From Macrocystis pyrifera (taxonomy: Eukaryota > Sar > Phaeophyceae > Laminariales > Laminariaceae): DNA of 64,000 nucleotides. The position numbers were made by a program, and so were the translations under genes. The DNA lies in contig JASSKH010000011.1 in assembly GCA_031763025.1 (NCBI GenBank), forward strand, positions 14,706,678-14,770,677. The letters run 5' to 3'. Below are positions 51,201-62,900 of this stretch, piece after piece (positions within the stretch are counted from its first letter, which is position 1; every line of letters begins with the position of its first letter). The notes below the pieces were generated by a model. The model was not told the DNA's origin. It did not search any database and worked only from the letters and a program-made list of their open reading frames with translations.

Positions 51201-54200
51201 ACGGTATTAATAGTGAACAGCTGCAGGAAGAAGAAGAAAGCACAACCAGAAAAACCAAAAGAATGGTGCGTAGTACTGCAGAAAGCAGATACACTACGAA
51301 ACCTGTGCTACCATTATGGGCACGTTTGTAACCCGACAACATGCATCATGCAGCATCACCTTCAACGTCGATCACTCTCACAAAACAGATACATACTGGT
51401 ACTCCCTCCATCACGTGTAGTTAGTAAGAAACAGAAAAAGTAAAGAGATAATTTTGATGATGATAATGAGAATGATAATGAGAATGGTAATGATAAGGAT
51501 AATGATAGGAGTATCGTATTATACCTGTGGTGCAACAACGCTCCGTCGTTTGGAGCGCCAATAGTCTTCGTCGCCCTTGTGCACCTTCGGGCGGTTGTCA
51601 ATTCCCTCCAACTTGGTGTATGGCCGGCACCTCAGCGGGGGCTTCCATTCCTTCGACAAAACCTTTATCACATAGTCATGCCACCAGGGGGATAGGGGTT
51701 TCCACATCATTATCGAGGCATTCGTCAGCAACAATAGGCAGCTTCGAGTATCGGTCCCCGAAGGCCAAGCAACTGTTGGGCCGTACAACAACCTCCTTGA
51801 GTCTTCAAGTGCGCAACTCTGGACATGCTGGATTTGCTACCATACAATGCCCCCTGAGATGAATATCCAAGCCTAATTTCTACCAAGAACACAAGCGAGA
51901 CAAGCGAGACAAACTAGACAAGCAAGTCAAGCAAGTCAAGGCAAGGGGGGCGCACACAACGAAAGGATGGCTTATAAACGACATCGTAGACGCTTCGCTC
52001 AGTGTTTGCCTTCTCTCCGTGTTACCGTATACGGTAGTCGCACATACTGTCATACTGTCATACTATCAAATTATAAGTGCCAAGTTCCGTGCTATCTTCC
52101 AAATTGTCTACGGCTCTTCCTATTCGTGGGGTCATTCTAATATTATTAATATTCGCATTAGTGTAGTACAGTGCACACACCTCCATCGCCTTTGAGCAAA
52201 GCCGCAAGTCCATCAGCAAAGAGCTACCCCCCTGCTGAGGACCCCCTCGCGCGCCCGCCCCGCCTATTCCGCTTCCTAAGCCTAAGCCTCCTTGAGCCGA
52301 GCTGTACCGTTTTCGCTCGGATGGAAGTGTGCTGGGAGCTGTCGGTGTGTTCTCCTCAGCCGTCTAAGGATAGGGTTAGGGTAGCATAGGATATAACTTA
52401 CCCTTAGGGATAGGGATAGAGTAGGATCGCTAGGATGGTGTGCGATAGGACAGGATAGCATAGCATAGCATAGCACAGCATAGCACAGCATAGCATAGCA
52501 TAGCACAGAATAGAATAGAATAGCATAGCATAGCACAGCACAGCACAGCATAGCTCAGCATAGCATAGCATAGCATTGGACAGGGTAGGGTAGGGTAGGG
52601 TAGGGTAGGGTAAGGCGGCGAGTAGCACGGGGGGGGGGTGGTTATATTATTCGTCGCTGCGTTGATTGCAGGGGGGTGCAAGGGGTTGCAAGGGGATGGT
52701 TCTTCCTCTTTCTTCCAGAACTGTGTCGTTAGGTGCCCTTCACTGGTTGCATCAATGCTCCCTTTCGTAGCTGTTCATGCTGCTTGTGTGGCTCATGCGT
52801 CTAACGAGTTAACGATGCTGATGGTTATGCTGCACACCGCCAAACACTTCATACACCGTCGTGCAATGTCATGCACTGTCAAGCAAATGTCATGCACTGC
52901 CTTACACTACCTTACACTGCCATACACTGCCGTACACTGCCATATACTGCCATACACTTCATACGCCATCGGATAGATTATAACGATGCTATAGAGAGGG
53001 CAGCAGGAACGAGGGTAGGTATTGGCAGGACGCATGTAGAAAACGCTATCACGGGGAGCCATACAAATAGGACCTACATTACACACAAAAACCTATACAT
53101 TTACCGATTTTCACTAACAATATCTGGTTCTATATACTATGGTCCCCCGTAATAGTACAAATAGTTCTAGTCCAGTTAGGGTTAACGTTAAATGTACCGT
53201 AGCTTCCTTTTTGGTGTTCTTCCTGCTGGCTAGGGTTAGGGTTAGCGTCAGGGTTAGGAAAATACCTCAATAATACATGGGACACAGGGTTAGGGTTAGG
53301 CGGAGGACACTGGAAGGGGGGGATTGTTATCTTGTTGTCGTTGCACTAAATTCCTCAAATGGAGATGCTTCCTACTACTGGCCTCCTACTACTGGCTTCC
53401 TACTGGCTTCCTACTGGCTTCCTGCTGGGTTCCTCCTGACCTCCTACTGGCTGCATGAGGGATGGAGTGGAAAGTCTAGTGAAAATAAATAGTGGATAAG
53501 GGGTCGTTATTTCATTGTCGCTGCACTAATGACCCAATGGGGAGGCTCCATCCGTCAGTCAGAAACCGGGGGGTGGTGGCAGATTTAGTGTGTATTTCGT
53601 GTGTGTTTGGTTTATTTTGTTTTTGTTTGTTGTTTTGTGGCGTTTTTTTCTGTGTTTTTTATGTTTGCCTTCTTTGGTTTGGTTTCGCTTTGTGTTGTCT
53701 TGCGTTGTGTTCTTTTCTTGCCTCTTCTTTTGTGTTGCTTTGTTTGGTTTGGTTTGCCATACATATGGATGAAATCGCATCTTCTTCCAATATGTTTGAG
53801 TCTTGCTGGCTTGTGACCACGGTCCTCTTCCAGAATGTACGGGCCTGTCTTGCGGCTACAATAGGTGTCATAATGTCGCCAGGGACTTGATCATGGTTAG
53901 GGTCACGAGCAATGTCAGTGATTGTCAGAACCAACAACAAAAACAACAACAGCAATAACAAGCACCCGAAGGGATGAATCACCTGGTCGATGTCTGCCGC
54001 GATGCTTCGGCCTACCAGTATCCCTTCATGCACGTCGTTGAGATGGAGCAAGGAGATAGCCATATGTAGACTAGCCTGTTTAGGATTTACGACAGACACA
54101 CAAGGTGTATTTATTGTTACTACTGCATACCTGTTATAACGTTATCATGACCGTGATTGCTGTATTTGTTATATACAGCGTCGATCATTACGGCGTAATA

Positions 54201-56925
54201 CGTACCCCGTCAAACGAACTTCGCATGTGGTTACCTCGACAGCAGCGGGAGTGTGTCCCTAAGCCGAGCGACGCGTCTATGGAAAGGTCTACTACTCTGA
54301 CGGGGGACCATATTAAATAGGATCTACGGTACACACAAAAACCTATATATTTCGCTATTTTTACAAACAATATTTGGTCCTATTTACTATGGTCCCCCGT
54401 AATACTATTGCGGGGGGCCCTATCAAATAGGATCTACGGTACACACGAAAACCTATATATTTCGCTTTTTTTAACAACAATATTTGGTCCTATTTACTAT
54501 GGTCCCCCGTAATAGTCTAGATATTTCTAAAGCCACCGTTTTCGTTGTATGGGCCCCTCTGAGGGCATGCTTGCAAAATTTCGTCTCCGGAATTGGCCCC
54601 AAGGGGTGTGGGGAGGAGAGAGGGAGAAGAAGCTACTGTATCATGCCTTGTGACCTACTGTAACTTAGGATCTGAGTTACTACAAGGAAGGAGAGACAAC
54701 AAAAAGAGGCGAAGATAGTACTGTAGATAGGATGAAAAAGACGAAGAAAAAAACTAACATGACATCAAACATGCCCAGACCGAGGCACAAAATATTGGGA
54801 ATCTTACAAAGGAAAGCTGCTCTTAATACTGTAAATACTTTTGTGTTTTCTTGCCCTCGAACATTGCCCTAACCCAAAACTCGATCCCTTACCGAGTATG
54901 TACAGCCAAGAGGGAAAAGAAGGCAGTACGCAGTACAGCAAGCAGGGATGTCGAACATGGCGGTACGCGTATTTACGCGTATCACAACTCCGCCGTCAGT
55001 ATCACATATTATCTGACGTATCTTTCCTCGTCCCCTATGCCTAAAATAAAACGCCTCCGTGCATTAGTGAGAAGCCCATAGAGCTTGGACAGAGTAACCA
55101 GCAGCACACAGCAGCTTGCAGCAGCTCACAGCAGTAGACCACATCATCAGCAGCAGCAGCAGTAGCACACAGCTCACACATCAACTCACAGCCCACCCTG
55201 GTGGCTAGAGGGGATTCCTCCTCCTGGGGAAACCCAGGTATCATCCCCGGGGGTATTATTTTAATCATCCCCTGCTTTTGCCGTATCTGCTATACATATA
55301 ACCCAGAAGCTGATTTCGCGTATTTACGCGTATTTTTTTTTATCTCTGAACAGCCGTTCACTGCAAATGTAGTTCGCAGCACGAGCAGTATGGCGCATAC
55401 AAGTGACATGCCTGGTATCATATACTAAGGTATACCTTTTTGAATGCTCCCTCTGCCGAGGTACAACCAGCCGAGTCAAGGGCGTCTCCGACGCCTCTCA
55501 AGCACCCTGTGAGGCACTGCAGCAGCCTCACCTGTCCCACCGGCAGAAAGTTCAGTAAATGAAACGCCCCTAAGGCACGGCGCACAACGGCGCGATAAAA
55601 ACACAATAAAACATAAGAGGTAAGAGACCAAGCCAAATAAAAAAGTCGATGCTGAGCGACGAACACAAAACTTCCGAACCATTGTTTCGCGTCGGGTTCA
55701 ATTATTAATAGTTGTGTGGGGGAGATCACAACAGGCGCGGTTAATTCCCAACTGGTACAATACAGCGCGATAAAACAAAATGAAACATGAAAAAAATGAA
55801 TATTGCACACTGTCGGATAGCAAGCAAGCGTGGTGATACTTGTTTTCTTCTGTCCGAGGCTGTTGATGAGAGTTCGACGTCTGAAATGTAAGCTGCACAT
55901 TGTGGAGCATCGTTGAACCGTTGTCCGTAGGCGCACACGATCGTAACAGTAGAACATACAACATATCTTGAGGTCTTTCTGGGTATCCACGAATTGATGC
56001 CTCGCCGCAGGTGCGGAAGGGGGCTGCGGCTAAGGAGAATGGCCAGGGTTGCAACAGGCGCTGGGTTAGGGGTTGGAGCAGAGCCGCCGTTAGCGGCGAG
56101 GTGTGAAACGAAGCGGGGACGCAGCACGCGGGGGTAACAGGAGCTGCGGCTAGCTGGAGTGACCGGGGCTGTGGCTAGGGGGGGGCGTGTGGAGCGGGGC
56201 TGTGCCTAGTGGGGGTAAGGGTTAGGGTTGCAGCTGGCGGTGTTGGCAGGGGCTGACGCTAGCTGGGGGGGGGGGACCGGAGTTGTGCCTAGGCGGAATT
56301 GATGGAGCGGGGTTGCGCCCAGCCGGGGGATGTAGAGCGGGTCTATGGCATACGGGGTGACAGGGGCTGTGACTAGTGGGCTCTGGTAAGCCGGTGTGAC
56401 TGGGGCGGCTGGTGGGAGGGTCTGGCGAGGGGCTGTGGCTTGTGGTGGCGGCAGAGGCTGCGGCTAGCGGGGGGGTGTTGACCGGGGCTGCGCCTAGCTG
56501 GGGTATGTGAAGCGTGGCTGAGCCTAGCGAGGGTCACAGAGGTGCAAGAGGGTGCGGCTAGCGAGAGTAACAGGGGCTAACGGGGCGGCGGGTGGCGGGT
56601 GCGTGTGAAACGGGGCTGCGGCTACTGGGGGGGTGCAGAGCGGGGCTGATGTTGGCGAGGTTTGTGGAGTGGGGGCGACTAACTTGGGTGACAGGGGCTG
56701 CGGCTAGCTTGAGTGACCGGGTTTGTGGCTATTACGGGGGACCATAGTAAATAGGACCAAATATTGTTAGTAAAATATGGAAATATATGGGTGTTTGTGT
56801 GCACAGTAGGTCCTATTAACTATGATCCCCCGAAATAGTGGGAGTGTGTGGACCGGGGTTGCGGTTAGCAGAGGTGTAGTAGGGGCTGTTAGCGGGAGCG
56901 GGGTGTGGAGCGGGGCTGCGGCTAG

Positions 56926-56967
<42 letters not shown>

Positions 56968-59900
56968 CTTGCAAGGGTAACAGGGGCTGCGGCTAGCGAG
57001 AGGGGGTGTGGAGCGGGGCTGCGCCAAGCGGGGGTGACATGGTCGGTGATTAGCAGACGTCACCGGGGCTGCGACTAGTGGGGGTGACTGGGGCGGAGAG
57101 TGGTCGCCTCCATCGCACTTTTCTGACAGAAGTGGAGTGTAGTGTAGTGTCTACGACAAAAATGGTTGATAGTCCGCTCGAACCCCTCAATACACCAACC
57201 ACCTTTATTCAGAGTAACTTTCCAGGCGGTTAGTCTTAGTGTTAGTTTTAAGCTTGGTTGGGGTTGCGGTCAGGGTTAGGGTTAGGGCTAGGTTCTCAAT
57301 TCAGCTGAATTTCAAGCATTTCATCGAAGCGAATTTACGAGAGATGGTATAACCTAATACGGCGCGAGAAAATCAAAGTTTTTTTCGCGGCCCAGTTTGG
57401 CGAGTTTCGGGCCGGAGCTTTGTGTGGGGATGTGCAGCTCTTGCATCATGTTACAGGATGATTGTGCAAAGATGGCGTCACTAAATTATGCAGAGGAGAC
57501 CGCCGCTCTTCGCGCTTCAAGGATGACCCGCCACCAGTGCCGACAAACACTGAACACTCGCTTTGCTCCCTCTTCGACGTAGCCAGGGTCAGTCAAACAG
57601 GCCGACATGTGCGAGAGGGTTAGCCAATCAGGATAACATGTACCAGAGAGTCTACCAATCAGTACAATATACGCCACAGGCACAGCTCATCAGTACCGCA
57701 TCAGCGTCGAGGGACACAGAGAAGCAAAGCGCCCCGTCTGGCCACGGCAGTACGTCCTGTGTTGAAATACATGGGGGATGTCTGTGCCTATGATGTCAGC
57801 TATTAACAATACATCATATACACGCAATTGGCGATCGAGTGATGTTTACCACCATGCTACGGTACACCCGTATGGAGGAAGGTATGGAGCGCACTCTAGT
57901 TTAGTATGGAGGAAGCCTAATCTCGCACCAGACGCGGGCCACGACTGGGGTATAATATACAACAAGGTTAACAAGTTTCGGCCAAGACAAATCCGCCTGA
58001 TGGGGCTTCTGATCTGAACTTTTGTAACACTTGTAGCACTTATTATACTACCCAAGACTGTGATATGATTTGTCGTATACTTAAGACATGGGATCACTCA
58101 TGGGGTAGTACTTGAATTTTGGTTTTGGGCGAGGAGGGTTTGGGTAAAAGGCTAAGAGCTCCTTAAGGGAGGAGCCTAAGAAAATCAGGGTGCTGCTTCT
58201 TCCGAATATAGCACATCATCATCTCACCCTCAGGATGTCTGAGCCCAGTTATATCACCGATTCACCCAATTACGACAGATGTTGTACGCCCCACACCCTC
58301 CATGAGCAGTCCCGACATTGTGTACAGCCTATTGATCGGTGTTTATGGGCCAATGATGAGAAAATAGTATGATTAATAGGGTGGCGAGCGATTTGCGGTG
58401 GAAATGGTACCGCTCTGTGAGCGTGCTGTTCACTAAAAACAAGCAATTCATGCTTGGTTTCCACATACGAGAGAGACGGCAGATGTCGTAATATGGTTCA
58501 AAGTAGTTTTAAAATACCAAAGGGTTGGCAAAGATGCTGGGCAGTTTCTCAGTTAGAAAGCCTATTAAATAGCCATAGTCACGCACAATATGTTCGGTCC
58601 AGAGTTTGTACTTGACGGGTGACAGGGCATTTCGTGGAAAACCCTGAGAGATAATTAGAAGGGCACACACCGAACTAATGCCCCGGTCTTGACGATGGAG
58701 TATTTCGGATGGTCTTAAGGCGGAAATAGGTGTCACCGGCGTACTCGTTTTGGAGCCCTTCTTACTTCTTTAGGTAGATGTTCAGTGACAGGAGTGATTC
58801 ACGTCTAACTTCACGATTGCGAATGGAGCCATTTTACGGTAGGGGGCGTGAGTACAAACTATTTCGCATCTCGGACAGATCAGTTATATCATCTACAGAT
58901 CAGATATATCTTCTACAGATACATCATCTACAGATATCTCATGTAGATCATCCAGGTCATAACCTGCCGTTATGATATATTGCGCAGGACATGTGCAGTA
59001 CGTACGTATCCAATCCAAGAAACGTGCTTTAGATCGTGCAGGTTATACGGCTCCCACCCGGCAGCATGAGCTAGATCATACAGATCATACAGAAAACCTC
59101 TCCGCCCTGAGAGATCTAGATCACCAAATGGGAATGAATGCTCTATTAGACGATCTGATGATCTGTAGATGATGTTTCCGAGGTGTGAAGCAAGTATGAC
59201 GAGAGGGGCGGACTCTTGAACCGTTGCAGCCAATACAACTCAGGGACTACTCAATGTATTTGGGATCCTATTTGTGGTTTGCGACATTCTGGGATAGATG
59301 ATTGTCAGTGATGGGGTCGTATTGAAGCTCATGCTGCACGTTGTCGATTGGCAACCAGAATCATGTTGTAAATAATACGTTGAAGGACGTGATGATGATG
59401 ATGATGATGACGATGATGACGATGCTATTTCATCGGGTTGGGCATCCGAGGTTGGTCACATTTCGTGTTCGGCTGCGATAAAGAGCCCCTCAAGTGAGAA
59501 GTAGCAGAAAAAATAGACGCGCCCCTACGTAGCGTATGCGTCATTCATACGCCTGTGTCGTTCGTGTAGGGCTGGAAATAGATGGGCTGCGAGTTGGCTT
59601 ACTACATGAACTACATTTGACGAGCATTCACTACTGATTAGCTGGGGAGCAAAGTAGGCCAACTCGCCGACTATCATAAGACGCGCACGTCGAGTCATAT
59701 CCACGCCAGTCGGCTGTATACAAAGACTAACATAACTTCAACCCAACGGCTGACCGCACGCAACTAACTGTGATACTTAGCCAACTATACCTGTAGCCAG
59801 CTATTAGTTAGTACCTGCTAGAGAGAAAGAGATTTCCTGCCCGCAGTTTTCTGGTAGAGGGGTAATGTTAATAATAGTCGCCGACTCATGGTCAATCGAC

Positions 59901-62900
59901 TCACAGACAGGCCGCCCTTCCTTTGTCCTTGAGAGTTAGCGGTATCAAGAGCGGCCTTTTGCTTGTCGTCTTACAAGGTCACCGAGGGCTCGCACCTATC
60001 AAGCCTACCAGTGCAAGCGTCTATTGTGGGTGGTCTCAGTCGCCATATGCGTCTCGTTTTCGAGTACGTGCGATCCCAGCTGCCACATACTGCTACGATT
60101 GAGGACGTTGTTCGCGTAGACTATACCAGGTAGAACGAATATGTAATGTTATGTCTTGCCTTTTCCTCCTTGGGGGCCAGCGGTCAAGTCGTCAAGCGTT
60201 GCCGATTTTTTCCTGTTGTCCGGCAAGGCCTCAGACATCTCGCATTGCGGCAAAACCGTGCGCAGCTCCTTGATTGTCATCGCGGGTACAGCTAGCTGCG
60301 CCAGCCAGTCATACAATAGCTGCGCTGGGATTCTGTGTACACCGGCAATATGAGCGTCGCCAATTGGGGGAGGGGGAGGGAGGGAGGGGAGGGGGGGGGG
60401 GGGGGCGAACTCATTTTCATGCATGGCCGTAGTTGTATGACCATAGACCCTCGTATCCCTACAATACCGGGACGGAGCACGTCGGGTTTTCACCGACCAG
60501 GCAGAGATTGCTTGCACCAAGCGCGAAGCGCCGTGAGGTGTCGGGCGAGTCGCATGAAGGGTGAGCTGCATCCTACTCAGAACCGCTTTAGAGCCGGAAT
60601 TTCTTGTATATGGATGACAGCATCAATGAATTGATTTAATTTCTGGTGTGGCCACTTCCCAGAGGCAGCAATGGATTTACTATGTAACTGCCTCGTGGGG
60701 GCCTCACCATATACACTCTACGTGACACGATCATTCCCCTCGTGCGGAGTGAAGGTTCTCCCCGCACAAAAATGATCTAACTCTACCGCCAGCCGTGGTA
60801 ACCGCCCAAAAAAGCAAACAAACGGGGGGGGGGTAAGCGTTGTCGCTAGTACATGCCTGTGCAATGCGAGAGGGGGATGCAAGCAGCACGGATAGAGACG
60901 TCCTCTTGAGGCGGAAGTCGAGTTGCCTCATTTTGATGCGTATTCGCGATTTATGTATCGGACATTTGTTGTATGAAACATCTTGGCGCATGCCGTCGTC
61001 TCGGACTAATTAGATTCCTTCAAACGAGTACATACGGTACATGTATTATTTTGACTAAATCCCTCCGTTTCTTGAAGCAATTTATGTATACCCTAAAATC
61101 GTGCAAGTTTAGTTCACGCAAACCATAGTATTGGCTTTCGTTGTATAGGTCCTATCGGTTCTGCTGGTCCTGTCGTCCTATGGTCTTATGGCATTACGTC
61201 GTACCGGTATGGTCGTATGATCCTGTGGTCGTATGGTCCTATTGGTGCTTAGGGTGATCCTGCTGGTCCTTTTGGCTATGCAGGGTAATCGAGATCTGTT
61301 CTGGATCTTGTGGAAGGGTGTGTACAGCACATATTAATTCGTAAGTTCCCTCTCTCTGCTTGTCTCTTCTTCTTCAGGGTAATGGTTCTGAGTGATCAGC
61401 GTGGAAGCCCATGCTATCAACATCACGCATTCTCGGGCGGCAAGAACAATAAGAAGAAGAATTTATGGCAGTATTGCCAAGGTGATAGCTCGTGCTATTA
61501 ATTATATTTTTTTTTAGAGATCTCTTTACTATACTACACATAGAGTATCGTAGATAAAGCATAAAATGAAGTAGACATAGAAGATAGATAGACCTTGTGC
61601 ATAGGTTTCCTTTGTATTCCGGGATTTCTTCTTTCAGGGATGTTTTGATCGATCGACGGTGAAGCTCATGCTGCACACTGTCGGATGGCAAGCCCTAACA
61701 ATAATAATATACCTGGCATCTACCATGGCCGGCTCCGAGTCGCATTGGTCCTTGATATTCTCCCAAGAATCCCAATTGTTAGCGTTACAGGCGTGCATCA
61801 TCGCCTTCAGTTGCTGCTCATGGGCCATGCCCCATGTCGGAAGAGTCTCTTTCCTGTTCACATACAGCAGTAGTGCACATTGACATGCTAACTTCTGAGG
61901 GCCTTTGGGTGTTGATTAACTTGGTTATAGTATAGCGACCAAACAGTGATAGGTTTCGCTACTATTAATAATCTCCTACAAGGTGCGTGAGCACCCAGCA
62001 GTGTTACAGGGGTAGGGTTAAGATCATGTTGCGGCCGTGCCGTACAAATCCTTGCACTGTACCAGTAACTCGGACACCTATTATTACGGGAGACCATAGC
62101 AAATGGGACCTACGGTACACACAAAAACCTATATTTTCCCTTACTTTTGCCAACAATATTTGGTCCTATTTGCTATGGCCCCCCGTAATAGTATCAGTAT
62201 CACCCCCCAACCACGGAGTGGTAGTTGCTGTAAGCGTCGATTTTTATCGTCATTTTCCTCTCTGAAGTCTCGAGAGGGTTGGCATACAGCTTAGGGTTAG
62301 TTGTGCACATATGCATACGCTAGAGGTATTATGATTCCATTTTCCACATGGCAGTATGTAGAGCGTGTTCCATTCACACAATCCACATATAAAACATCCA
62401 GAAGGGAATCCAGAATCCAGTCAATCAATACCATCATACCTGGTACACACTGTCGGATGGCAAACATTACACTTTATGATAGGAATGACAGGTTTCCTTC
62501 TTACATGCGAATTTCGCCAACATTTTCCACCGATACGCCCACGAGAGCCAGAACTACGGCTTGAGGCTTATAACGCGCTGTGGAGTGAACGGTGTCGCAG
62601 AACAACGTCGGGGCGGGGAGGCGGAGAGGATAGGCAATGTGTCAAAAAAAGTATTTTCACCGCTTCTCGACGACGTGCGATAGGCGTCAGGTGCCACTTA
62701 AAAGCAACACTTTTTGGGGATGTCTGCCATCCGACAGTGTTTGAGAGTGTTTGACAGTGTATGACCGTGTATGAAGTGCACGATTTGTATGAAATGTATC
62801 AAATGCGGGGCAGTGCACGACAGAGTATAACAGCGGATACCAGTGCATGACACTGCATGACCGTGCCAGGCAGTGTGGGACAGTGACAGACAGTGTACGA

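Larger units (their letters stand above)
56030..57100. repeat. G-rich degenerate minisatellite
   Basis: Units of about 30-45 bp carry GGGGCTGCGGCTAGC, GGGGTGACAGG and GTGTGGAGCGGGG. MITE-A copy 9 and a 40-G run interrupt it. Confidence 0.88.
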
